DNA from: Amycolatopsis vastitatis
Lineage (GTDB): Bacteria > Actinomycetota > Actinomycetes > Mycobacteriales > Pseudonocardiaceae
Length of the DNA: 64,000 bases
NCBI RefSeq assembly: GCF_002234595.1
Contig: NZ_NMUL01000034.1
Location: 1 to 64,000 of the forward strand
Direction: 5' to 3'
This document shows positions 48,885 to 57,474 of the stretch, in pieces; positions within the stretch are counted from its first letter, which is position 1, and each line of letters starts with the position of its first letter. The notes below the pieces were generated by a model that was given only the letters and a program-made list of their open reading frames with translations, had not been told where the DNA came from and did no database searches. A program made the position numbers and the translations under genes.

Positions 48885-51800
48885 ATGCGGTATTCGATTC
48901 TCGGCCCGCTGGAGGTCTCGGAGAACGGCAGGCGGCTCGCGCTGGGCGGCCCGCAGCAACGAGCGCTGCTGGCCGTGTTGCTGCTCAACGCGGGCACTGT
49001 CGTGTCGACGGACCGGCTGGTGGAGTGCCTGTGGGGGCAACGGCCGCCGGCCGCGGCGCGCAGCCTGCTTCAGGGCTGTGTCTCGGAACTGCGTCGCGCG
49101 CTGTGGCCCGATGTGGCTTCCGGTCGCCGGCCGCTGGTGACCCGGCCGCCCGGCTACTGCCTGGAAACCGGCCCGGACGAGCTGGACCTCGACCGGTTCG
49201 AACGGCTCGTGGCCGCCGCGAACCGGACGGCCACCGGGGGCTCGAGGACGGCGTGGGAGCAGACCGCCGTCCTGCTCGGCCAGGCACTGGCGTTGTGGCG
49301 GGGTCCGGCGCTGGACGGAACCGCCCTCGACGCCTGCCAAGCCGACGTGGCACGCCTGGACGAACGGCGGCTGACCGTGCTGCACCAGCGCATCGACGCC
49401 GAGCTGCGGGCCGGGCACCACGCGAGCCTCGTCGGCGAGCTCGAGTCGTTGACCAGGGCCCATCCGCTGCGGGAACGGTTCTGGGCGCAGCTGATGACCG
49501 CGCTGCACGGCGCCGACCGGCAGGGCGAGGCACTGGCGGCCTTCCAGCGCGTCCGCGGCATCCTGGTGGAGCAGCTCGGCGTCGAACCCGGCGCCGCGCT
49601 GCGGCGCCTGCACGCCGAGATCCTGGGCGGTGCGGATCCGGGTGAAACCCGGCGGCCCCGGGCCGAGGCGGCCGAGCCGCGACGCCCGGTGCCCGCCCAG
49701 CTTCCGCCCGCGACCACCGCCTTCACCGGCCGGGACGAGCACCTCGAGCAGCTGGACCTGGTGACGGCGGACGACTCCGGCGCGACCGCGCTCGCCGTCG
49801 TCTCGGGCACCGCCGGCGTCGGCAAGACGGCACTGGCCGTCCACTGGGCACACCGGGTGCGGGACCGCTTCGCTGACGGCCAGTTGTACGTCGACCTGCG
49901 CGGATACGCGTCGGCCCCGCCGATGCGGCCGATCGAGGCGCTGGCGCGGTTCCTGCAGTCCCTCGGCGTCCCGGCCGAGCACGTGCCGGTGGAACCGGAC
50001 CAGGCCGCCGGTCTCTGGCGCAGCCTGCTGGCGGACAAGCGGATGCTCGTCGTGCTCGACAACGCCCACAGCGCCGGCCAGGTACGGCCGCTGCTGCCGG
50101 GCAGCGCCGGCTGCGTGGTGCTGGTCACCAGCCGGAGCCGGCTCGCCGGCATCGTCGCCCGCGAGGGAGGCCACCCGCTCACGCTCGACGTCCTCGGCCA
50201 CCAGGAAGCGGTCACGCTGCTCGGTCGTCTCCTGGGCGAGGAGCGGGTGCGGGCCGAGGCGGCCGAGACCGCGCAGCTGGCGGAGCGGTGCGGGCGGTTG
50301 CCGCTCGCCCTGCGGATCGCGGCCGCCAACCTGCGCTGCCGGCCCGGCCGCCGCATCGCCGACCAGGTCGCCGACCTGGCCGGCGCCGAGCGGCTGAACG
50401 CGCTGCAGATCGAGGACGACGAGGAAAGCGCCGTACGAGCCGCTTTCGCCCTCTCCTATCACGCCGTGGACGAACCTTCGCGGCGGTTGTTCCGCCGGCT
50501 CGGGTTGGTGCCCGGCCAGGATTTCACCGTGCCGGCAGCCGCGGTTCTCGTCGAGTGCACGCCGGCCGACGCCCGGCGGCGGCTGGACCAGCTCACCGGC
50601 ACGCACCTGGTCGGCCAGGACGGCGACCGGTACCACCTGCACGACCTGCTGCGGCTGTACGCGGCCGAGCGCGCCGGCGCCGAGGACGACGTCGCGCAGC
50701 GCGCTGCCGCGGTGTGGCGGCTGTGCGAGTGGTACCTGCGGACGGCCGACGCCGCGGCGAAGCTGCTCTACCCCACCGCCGTGCGGCTGGATCCGCCCGG
50801 CTTCGCCGGACCTCCGGTCGTGTTCTCCGACCACACCGAGGCGCTGTCCTGGCTCGACACCGAAATCGGCAACCTCGTCGCCGCGATCCGGCACTGCGCC
50901 GGCCACCGGCTCGAGCGGATCGCGTGGTTGCTGGCCGACACCCTGCGCGGCTACTTCATGCTGCGGGTGCTCCCCGTCGAGTGGGCAGCCACCGCGGAGA
51001 TCGCCTGGTCCGCGGCCGTGACCGCGGACGATCCGAAGGCCCAGATGGCCGCGCAGCTCAGCCTGGCCGGGCTGCACATGCGGCAGAGCAGGTTCACCGA
51101 AGCCATCGAGCACTACCGCCGGACGCTGGCCATCGACGAACGCGTCCGGTGGCCGCGAGGGGCATCCACGGCGCTGGGCAACCTCGGCGCCGTGTACCTG
51201 TCGTCCGGCAGGCTGCCCGAGGCCGCGGACCACTTCGCGCAAGGGCTCGAGGTCGACCGGCGGACCGGGTGGCGGGGCGGGCAAGCGTCGAAACTCGGCA
51301 ACCTCGGCGTCGTCGACCTGCAGCGGGGGCGGCTCGGGCAAGCCGCTTCGCACCTGCGGGAAGCGCTGGCGTTGTTCACCGAGCTCGGCTCGCGCCACGG
51401 CACGGCGATGGCCCTGGCCAACCTCGGAGCGGTCCTGCACCAGCTCGGCGACTACCCCGAGGCGATGGATCTGCTGACCCGCGCGGCGAAGCTGCACCAC
51501 GAGCTGGGCGACCGCGGCACCGAGGCCGACGACGAGATCGTCCTCGCCCAGGTCCACCGGGACCTCGGCGACCTGACGCGCGCCCTGCGCCTGGCCGACG
51601 GGGCGCTGGCCCTGGCGGCGGAGGTCGGTGAACGGCACTACGAGGCGGACGCGCTCAACGTCATCGGCTCGGTCCGGCTGCGGCTCGGCGCCTGCGACGC
51701 CGCCGCGGAGAGCCATCGGCGTGCCCGTGAACTGGCCGAACGGACCGATCTCCGGCTCCCCGGAGTGGTCGCCTTGATCGGGCTCGCCGAGGCTCGTCGC

Positions 51801-52115
51801 GGCCTCGGCGAGCCCGGGCACGCGCTGCGCCACGCCCGCGAGGCCGCCGCGCTGAGCGACATCGCCGGTTTCCGCGTGCACCACGGCCAGGCCATGGTGG
51901 CGCAGACCGAGGCGCTGACCGACCTCGGCCGGCACGCCGCGGCCGCCCACCAGGCCGCGCTGGCCCTCGATCTCCAGCGCACCACCGGACACCGGCTGGG
52001 CACTGCCCAGGCACAGCTGGCTCTCGCGCGGGCCCTCGCCCCGTCCGACCCCGGCGCCGCCGCCGTCCACCGGCAACGAGCACAGCTCACCCTCGCCGCC
52101 CTCGGCTGTTCCTGA
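48885..52115 (+). CDS. AfsR/SARP-family regulator with NB-ARC and TPR domains
   Basis: A 1076-residue activator. The winged helix begins MRYSILGPLEVSENGRRLALGGPQQRALLAVLLLNAG, the BTAD runs to about residue 250, and the NTPase carries SGTAGVGKTALAVHW near residue 307 and VVLDNAHSAGQVRPLLPG. A long TPR array follows from about residue 720 (ALGNLGAVYLSSGRLPEAADHF, KLGNLGVVDLQRGRLGQAASH and more). The ATG at 48885 directly precedes the conserved domain. No biosynthetic genes adjoin it; downstream is a secreted repeat protein. It may be a global AfsR-like regulator or the remnant of a lost cluster. No 11-bp repeats were found upstream. Confidence 0.95.
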   Translation: MRYSILGPLEVSENGRRLALGGPQQRALLAVLLLNAGTVVSTDRLVECLWGQRPPAAARSLLQGCVSELRRALWPDVASGRRPLVTRPPGYCLETGPDELDLDRFERLVAAANRTATGGSRTAWEQTAVLLGQALALWRGPALDGTALDACQADVARLDERRLTVLHQRIDAELRAGHHASLVGELESLTRAHPLRERFWAQLMTALHGADRQGEALAAFQRVRGILVEQLGVEPGAALRRLHAEILGGADPGETRRPRAEAAEPRRPVPAQLPPATTAFTGRDEHLEQLDLVTADDSGATALAVVSGTAGVGKTALAVHWAHRVRDRFADGQLYVDLRGYASAPPMRPIEALARFLQSLGVPAEHVPVEPDQAAGLWRSLLADKRMLVVLDNAHSAGQVRPLLPGSAGCVVLVTSRSRLAGIVAREGGHPLTLDVLGHQEAVTLLGRLLGEERVRAEAAETAQLAERCGRLPLALRIAAANLRCRPGRRIADQVADLAGAERLNALQIEDDEESAVRAAFALSYHAVDEPSRRLFRRLGLVPGQDFTVPAAAVLVECTPADARRRLDQLTGTHLVGQDGDRYHLHDLLRLYAAERAGAEDDVAQRAAAVWRLCEWYLRTADAAAKLLYPTAVRLDPPGFAGPPVVFSDHTEALSWLDTEIGNLVAAIRHCAGHRLERIAWLLADTLRGYFMLRVLPVEWAATAEIAWSAAVTADDPKAQMAAQLSLAGLHMRQSRFTEAIEHYRRTLAIDERVRWPRGASTALGNLGAVYLSSGRLPEAADHFAQGLEVDRRTGWRGGQASKLGNLGVVDLQRGRLGQAASHLREALALFTELGSRHGTAMALANLGAVLHQLGDYPEAMDLLTRAAKLHHELGDRGTEADDEIVLAQVHRDLGDLTRALRLADGALALAAEVGERHYEADALNVIGSVRLRLGACDAAAESHRRARELAERTDLRLPGVVALIGLAEARRGLGEPGHALRHAREAAALSDIAGFRVHHGQAMVAQTEALTDLGRHAAAAHQAALALDLQRTTGHRLGTAQAQLALARALAPSDPGAAAVHRQRAQLTLAALGCS

Positions 52116-52223
52116 CTCTTCCCATCGTCTGCCCAGGGATTGCCCAGCGCTCCGGCGCACGGTGTCGGCATCGGCGGGTTTTCCGGCCGCCGGCATCCAC
52201 GACAGCAGGTGAGGGGCAGCAAG

Positions 52224-53132
52224 ATGAGAGGGAAACGCAGGACATGGCTCGGCACACGCTGGGCTCGAGCGGCCGCGAGCGGGGTGGCGGCCCTCGGCCT
52301 GGCCGGCGGAGTCCAGCTGGTCTCGGCGGTACCGGCGGAGGCGGCGATCGGTGCCATCCAGGTGATCGCCGGGCCGTTGTCGCCGACGAACTCGGAACCG
52401 CTGAAGTCCGCTTCGGCCAACTGCCCGCCCGGCACCCAGATCATCAGCGGGGGTGGCTGGGTGTTCGTCAACGGCCGGGGAGCCGACGCCGACAGCGTCG
52501 TGCTGTCGCAGCTGCAGCCGGTGCACTCGACGTCCGGCGGCCAGGACAGCTTCGTCGTCCTCGGGCAGGAAATGGCACCCGGGACGTCCAGCACCTGGTG
52601 GGTGCAGGCGTTCGCCGTGTGCGGGCAGGTGCCCGGACTGCACGTGGTCGCGGGCCACTCGGCGCTGGGCTCACAACCGGAACAGAAGGCCGACGCGCTG
52701 TGCGCCTCGAGCGAGCGGGTGCTCGGCGTCGGTGGCCGGATCGTGAACCCGGTCGGCAAAGTCACCTTGACTAAGGTCGCACCGCTGACGGCCACCACGG
52801 CCGAAGTCGTCGCCGACGAGGACGCGACCGGGCTGACTTCCAACTGGCAGATCGAGGCGTACGCGGTCTGCGCACCGGCGCCCGCCGGCTACCAGGTCGT
52901 CGCCAACACCTCGTCAAGTACCGCGAACTCGGACCCCGAACAGGTCGCGTTCGTCAACTGCCCGCCGGGCACCCGGGCGCTCGGCACCGGCGCGGTCGAG
53001 CTCTCCCCCAAGCCGGGCACTGGCCTCCAGGTCGTCTTCCCCGGCAGCCCGCTCGAAGTGGTCGCGGTGGAGTCGACCCCGACGAGCCTGCTCTGGGGAC
53101 CGACACTGGTACAGGGAATCTGCGCCACGTGA
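52224..53132 (+). CDS. Secreted protein with three cysteine-paired repeats
   Basis: A 302-residue exported protein. The signal peptide SGVAALGLAGGVQLVSAVPAEA is followed by three modules of about 85 residues: SANCPPGTQIISGGG, KADALCASSERVLGVGG and VAFVNCPPGTRALGTGA open them, and the first two close with WWVQAFAVC and WQIEAYAVC. Each module pairs an opening and a closing Cys, suggesting one disulfide each. GGTGAGGGG precedes the ATG. It lies 108 bp after the AfsR-like gene. No family is recognised; a cell-surface or binding role is plausible. Confidence 0.82.
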   Translation: MRGKRRTWLGTRWARAAASGVAALGLAGGVQLVSAVPAEAAIGAIQVIAGPLSPTNSEPLKSASANCPPGTQIISGGGWVFVNGRGADADSVVLSQLQPVHSTSGGQDSFVVLGQEMAPGTSSTWWVQAFAVCGQVPGLHVVAGHSALGSQPEQKADALCASSERVLGVGGRIVNPVGKVTLTKVAPLTATTAEVVADEDATGLTSNWQIEAYAVCAPAPAGYQVVANTSSSTANSDPEQVAFVNCPPGTRALGTGAVELSPKPGTGLQVVFPGSPLEVVAVESTPTSLLWGPTLVQGICAT

Positions 53133-53140
53133 GGGGCCCT

Positions 53141-53170
53141 CGGCGGAGGGCCGGGTCCGGTCCTCCGCCG
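53141..53170 (+). terminator. GC-rich hairpin terminator
   Basis: CGGCGGAGG (53141-53149) and CCTCCGCCG (53162-53170) form a perfect 9-bp stem with a 12-nt loop, 8 bp after the stop of the secreted-protein gene. No U-tract follows. Confidence 0.65.
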
Positions 53171-53181
53171 CATACCCGGCG

Positions 53182-53299
53182 AGACATCACATGTCCTCGG
53201 TGTCGACTGGCGCTCCCAGCGGGGCCCTAGCGGTGAATCCGTCGAATTGGCGGCGCGCCGACCACTCTTAGCCCTGATACATCATACGACTGCTAAAAT
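53182..53299 (+). promoter_or_regulatory. GntR-gene promoter with two fucose-regulon operators
   Basis: AGACATCACATGTCC (53182-53196) and GATACATCATACGAC (53276-53290) are copies of the 6-3-6 element AGACAT-CAT-ATGTCT also found at 63188-63340. The second lies directly against a strong -10, TAAAAT at 53294-53299, so a bound repressor would block RNA polymerase. This supports autoregulation of the GntR gene that follows. Confidence 0.7.
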
Positions 53300-53330
53300 G
53301 AGCGCTCAGGCTCGAGGTCCGAGGAGTGCG

Positions 53331-54038
53331 ATGGCGAGGTCGTTGACCGACGAGGCGATCGACCGGATCCGGGAGTTCGTCCGGTCCGGCCGGTTCCCGG
53401 CAGGCGCCAAGCTGCCGCCGGAACACGAACTGGCCACCGAGCTGGGGATCTCCCGGAGCCCCACCCGCGAAGCCGTGAAGGCGCTGGCACTGGCCAGGGT
53501 GCTGGAGGTCCGCCGCGGCGACGGCACGTACGTCACCAGCCTCGCGCCGAGCCTGCTCCTGGAAGGCCTCGGCAGTGCGGTGTCGCTCATGCAGGACGGC
53601 AGCGTCCTCGAACTGACCGAAGTACGCCGGCTCCTCGAACCCGCGGCGACCGGGCTGGCCGCCACCCGGATCACCGGCTCGCAGCTGCGCGCCGTGGGCG
53701 AGCTCCTCGACGCGATGCACGAGGCCGTCGAGGACGTCGAACGCCTGACCGTGCTCGACGCCGCCTTCCACCGCGCGGTGGTCACCGCGACGGGCAACGA
53801 GACGCTCACCGCCGTCCTGGACGGGATCTCCTCGCGGACCCTGCGGGCCAGGGTCTGGCGCGGCACCGTCGACCGGGGCGTGACGCACGTGACGCTGTCC
53901 CAGCACAAGGCCATCTACGACGCGCTCGCCGCCGGTGACCCCGCCGTGGCCACCGCCGCCGCGCTGATGCACGTCGACACGTCGGAACGCTGGCTGCGGG
54001 CTCACCTGGCCGACGTCCGGGACCTGGACGCCGGGTAG
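53331..54038 (+). CDS. GntR/FadR-family regulator, probable fucose-catabolism repressor
   Basis: A 235-residue regulator. The winged HTH is AIDRIREFVRSGRFPAGAKLPPEHELATELGISRSPTREAVKALALARVLEVRRGDGTYV, followed by an FCD ligand domain (LTEVRRLLEPAATGLAATRI, VLDAAFHRAVVTATGNETL, SQHKAIYDALAAGDPAVATAAALMHVD). The ATG at 53331 has GAGGAG 4 nt upstream; an ATG at 53298 lies inside the -10. The same palindromic element occurs in its promoter and in front of the fuconate dehydratase and hydrolase genes 10 kb away, so it is the likely regulator of that locus. Confidence 0.93.
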   Translation: MARSLTDEAIDRIREFVRSGRFPAGAKLPPEHELATELGISRSPTREAVKALALARVLEVRRGDGTYVTSLAPSLLLEGLGSAVSLMQDGSVLELTEVRRLLEPAATGLAATRITGSQLRAVGELLDAMHEAVEDVERLTVLDAAFHRAVVTATGNETLTAVLDGISSRTLRARVWRGTVDRGVTHVTLSQHKAIYDALAAGDPAVATAAALMHVDTSERWLRAHLADVRDLDAG

Positions 54039-54047
54039 CCGGCCGGG

Positions 54048-56072
54048 TCACCAGCGGTAGATGCGGCGCAGGACCTGCTTGACGACCTTGCCGGTGGCGT
54101 TGCGCGGCAGGTCGTCGACGAACACGACGTCCCGGGGCACCGCGAACCGGGCGAGCCGCTCACGGACGTGGGACCGGACCGTGTCGACGTCGAGCCGGGC
54201 GCCGGGGACGAGCACGAGGTAAGCCGCCAAGCGCTGGCCGTACTTGGCGTCGCGGACCCCGACCACGGCCGCCTCCCGCACTTCGGGGAGGGTGAGCAGG
54301 ACTTCCTCCACCGACGCCGGCGCGACGTTCTCGCCGCCGGACACGATCATTTCGTCTTCCCGGCCCTCGACGAACAGCAGGCCGTTGGCGTCGAGGTAGC
54401 CGCGGTCGCCGGTGTCCATCAGCCCGTCCCGCACGTCGAGCTGCGCCCCGTCGGTGTAGCCGTCGAAGAGCAGGCGGTTGCCGACGTAGATCCGCCCGGT
54501 CGCGCCGGGCGGGACCGGGGCACCCGCGCGGTCGAGGACGCGGATCGCCGTGCCGATCGGCGGCCTGCCCGCCGTGCCGCGGGCCGCCCGGAGATCGCGG
54601 GGCCCGGCGATCGCCGCCCACGACACCTCCGTCGAGCCGTAGAGGTTGTAGAGGATGTCCCCGAACGCGTCCATGAACTCCTCGCCGAGCCGGCCCGGCA
54701 GCCCCGCGCCGGAGCTGGCGACCACGCGCAGCGAGGACAGGTCGTAGCGCGCCCGCGTCTTCTCCGGCAGGTCCAGCAGCCGCTGCAGCATCGTCGGCAC
54801 CGCGAACAACGCCGTGCACTGCTGCCGCTCGATCATCGCCAGCGTCGCTTCCGGGTCGAAGCGCCGGGGCAGCACCAGACCGGCCCGCAGGGCCATGCCG
54901 AGCTGGAGCGCGGCCAGGCCCCAGGTGTGGAACAGCGGGGCGGCCACCAGGATCGGTTCCCCCGCCCGCAGCGGGATCTCCGACAGGACCGCGGCGGCGT
55001 CCGCGACGTTGTTCGGCGTCGGGCGGCGCGCCCCCTTCGGCGGACCGGACGTGCCCGAGGTGAGCACGACGAGCCGGCCGGGCCTGCTCGGCGGGGCGAT
55101 GCGGGCCAAGGGCTCGGCGTCGATCAGCTCTTCGATGGTCGAACCGTGCCACCCGCCGCCGGGCGGCCACGTCCACAGCTGCGGGATCTCGGCGGGCAGC
55201 TGCCCGCGCAGGGCCGCGAACTCGGCGTCGGCGAGCACCAGCTGGGATCGGTGCCGCAGGGCGAATTCGGCGGCCTGGCCCAGGGCCAGCCCGGTGTTCA
55301 TCAGGGTCAGGTCCGCACCCAGCTTGCTGCAGGCGATCATCGTTTCGACCATCGCGTTGTGGTTGCGGCACATCAGGAGGACCCGCGCCCCCTCGGTGAT
55401 GTCGTAGCGCTTGAGCACCGCGGCCAGCCGGGTCGTGCGCTCGTCGACCTCGCCGAAGGTCCGCTCGGACCGCTCGTCGCAGAGCGCGAGGGACCCGGGC
55501 GCGCGGCGGGCCACCGCCTCGTAGCCGCCGGCCAGGGTCGAGCCCCAGCGGCCCACCGACCGCAGCTGCCGCAGCGTCCCGGTGGGCTGGGCCGGGGTGA
55601 GGACACCGGCCCGGACCAGGATCCGCCCCAGCTCGCGCTTCGTGGGGCGGCGCGAGGGTGGATCGGGCGCGGGAACGCCGCTGAGGTGGTCGCTCATCGT
55701 CTCGATCGCCTCGAGGATCCGGCGGCGGATCTTCGGGACCGCCGGCGAACGGCCGTCCAGCACCGTGAGCAGGATCGTGACCGCGGAACCTTCCGGCACC
55801 GCACGCAGCACGACGGACATCCGGTGCGGCCTGCCCTCCACGCCGGACCAGGCCAGGTGCTCGTCCCGGCGGTGGACGAAGATTTCGGCCTCGCCCTCGC
55901 CGCCGGCCCGGTACCGGTAGCGGGCGCCGCGGCCGGCGACCTCCGAAACCGGCTCGCAGAACGTGATCCCCCGGACGAACCGCGGATAGAGCTGGGGGTT
56001 TCCCACGATCGTCCACAGCTGGGCCGGAGAATGCGGCACGGTGACGTTGATCTCGACGAGTTCCGGCTCCAT
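54048..56072 (-). CDS. SRPBCC domain fused to an acyl-CoA synthetase
   Basis: A 674-residue fusion. Residues 1-140 form an SRPBCC/polyketide-cyclase-type ligand-binding domain (EINVTVPHSPAQLWTIVGNPQLYPRFVRGITFCEPV). Residues 170-674 are an AMP-forming ligase with LVVLTSGTSGPPKGARR (P-loop), ILYNLYGSTEVSW, MDTGDRGYLDANGLLFVEGREDEMI and the catalytic Lys in NATGKVVKQ. All ligase core motifs are intact. The ATG at 56072 was chosen by alignment with the SRPBCC fold; an ATG at 56195 is possible. It converges with the GntR gene. The binding domain may present a lipid or aromatic acid to the ligase. The substrate is unknown. Confidence 0.9.
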   Translation of the reverse strand: MEPELVEINVTVPHSPAQLWTIVGNPQLYPRFVRGITFCEPVSEVAGRGARYRYRAGGEGEAEIFVHRRDEHLAWSGVEGRPHRMSVVLRAVPEGSAVTILLTVLDGRSPAVPKIRRRILEAIETMSDHLSGVPAPDPPSRRPTKRELGRILVRAGVLTPAQPTGTLRQLRSVGRWGSTLAGGYEAVARRAPGSLALCDERSERTFGEVDERTTRLAAVLKRYDITEGARVLLMCRNHNAMVETMIACSKLGADLTLMNTGLALGQAAEFALRHRSQLVLADAEFAALRGQLPAEIPQLWTWPPGGGWHGSTIEELIDAEPLARIAPPSRPGRLVVLTSGTSGPPKGARRPTPNNVADAAAVLSEIPLRAGEPILVAAPLFHTWGLAALQLGMALRAGLVLPRRFDPEATLAMIERQQCTALFAVPTMLQRLLDLPEKTRARYDLSSLRVVASSGAGLPGRLGEEFMDAFGDILYNLYGSTEVSWAAIAGPRDLRAARGTAGRPPIGTAIRVLDRAGAPVPPGATGRIYVGNRLLFDGYTDGAQLDVRDGLMDTGDRGYLDANGLLFVEGREDEMIVSGGENVAPASVEEVLLTLPEVREAAVVGVRDAKYGQRLAAYLVLVPGARLDVDTVRSHVRERLARFAVPRDVVFVDDLPRNATGKVVKQVLRRIYRW

Positions 56073-56361
56073 CGTCACGCGGCCGCTCGGGCCGGGCAGC
56101 CGTCCATGCCGGGAACGGCCCTCGGTTCGCTGATCATGGCTCGGCCCTCCCATGCCGGTCCGGCGTATCGGCCCTTTGGCCGACAAGCCGAGCATCCGTT
56201 TGCCCCCATCGGCGTGTCAACACATGCTCACACGATTCGATGGATTCAATCCGGAACGGCGACGGAGAACAAGCGAACCGCCGGATCCTTCACGCCTTTC
56301 TCACCTCGGCGGCGACGCGCCGGACCGGGCGGGGCACCCGGGTCCGCGCGCTCGCCGGCGC

Positions 56362-57348
56362 TCAGACCACCGAAAACTGCCAGCGGAGGTTCGGGCTCCC
56401 GTCGTCGGACCACACCTTCAGCGGCGAGCCGGAGGGGACGCTCCCGCCGCCGTCGAGGACCAGGCCGGGGGCCCGGTTCGCGACGACGAAGACACCGCCC
56501 CCGGTGTCGGTGATCGACCACTGCTGGCTCGTGGCGCCGGTGTAGGCCGACTGCACGGGATTGCCGCCCGCCGCGGCCCCGGCACCGTCGATCACGAGAC
56601 CGCCGGCGCGGTTGGTCAGCTTGACGAACCCGTCGCCGGCGTCCTCGATCCCGAACTGGAGGTTCGTGCTGTCGTCCGGCGTCCAGACCTTCAGCTTGCT
56701 GCCCGCCGCGACCGCGCCGCCGCCGTCCACGGCCAGTCCGCTGGTGACGTTGACGATGCGGAACCACCGCGCGGGGTCGAACGCGATGCGCATCGAGACG
56801 ATCGAGTCGTTGAACCCGGAGGTGCGCAGATCCGGTGTCGCCGTCCCGTACTTGCCCGGGGTGCCGGTGAGGTTGTCCCCGGGGTAGCCGAGGGCCTGGT
56901 AGCCGTCTCCGGCCAGATCGCGGAAACGGTCCTGGGCTGGAGGCTCTTCGCCTGCAGCTGCGCGGCCGTGTAGCTGCCGACCGCCAGCGCCGCGCTCGCG
57001 CCCCGGCAACCGACATCGGCGAACACGGTCGCGCCGGACGCGGGGCCCACCACCGGGATCCGGCCGTCGAACGTCAGCTTCAGCACGTAGGCGGGCGAAT
57101 CGTACGGCTTCGCCGACGGCAGCGTGACGTGCAGCGCGCCCGCGTCCTGGGTGTACTTCAGCGAGCCGGGAGCGTCGAGCAGTTCGACGCGCCGCAGGGT
57201 GCTCAGGTCGATCCGCTTGCCTGACAGCGTCGTGATGTCCGCCGTGGCACCGGGCCAGGCCGGCACGGTCGCGTAGAGCACGCGGCCGGCCTTGTCGCGG
57301 GTGAACCGGAAGTCCTTGGCCGTGCCGACCTTCGGCGAGGGTGATGGG
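56362..57348 (-). pseudogene. GH29 alpha-L-fucosidase remnant, 5'-truncated and frameshifted
   Basis: From 57348 leftward the sequence encodes the end of a fucosidase: KVGTAKDFRFTRDKAGRVLYATVPAWPG and ITTLSGKRIDLSTLRRVELLDAPG are the C-terminal GH29 beta-domain, then a small glycine-rich domain (ATVFADVGCRGASAALAVGSYTAAQLQAK). Near 56935 the frame is lost and coding resumes in another frame with GYQALGYPGDNLTG and a ricin-type lectin domain (VNVTSGLAVDGGG, LTNRAGGLVIDGAG, SQQWSITD, LVLDGGG) to the stop at 56362. The whole catalytic barrel is missing. It sits beside the fucose transporter genes, so an extracellular fucosidase once served this locus. Confidence 0.85.
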
Positions 57349-57400
57349 GAGCTAACCGGGCACCGACCAGTCCAGCCGGTCGGGCTGGAGCCGGCTCAAA

Positions 57401-57453
57401 CGCCCCAATGTGGCGTTCGGTGCGTTGGACGCAACCAACGCCACATTGGGGCG
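57401..57453. terminator. 17-bp-stem hairpin between permease and fucosidase remnant
   Basis: CGCCCCAATGTGGCGTT (57401-57417) pairs exactly with AACGCCACATTGGGGCG (57437-57453) around a 19-nt loop that can itself pair (GCGTT/AACGC-like). It lies 21 bp past the ABC permease stop on the minus strand, so termination of the importer operon is likely. The length, symmetry and less GC-biased stem also suit a small repeated palindromic element. Confidence 0.7.
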
Positions 57454-57474
57454 CTCGGGGCGGGCGCGGAAACG

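Noticed and set aside
48714-52658. 1314-codon open frame antisense to the AfsR-like gene at 48885
   Set aside because: The translation is repetitive and compositionally biased, with no recognisable domain. The sense strand carries clear SARP, NB-ARC and TPR motifs.
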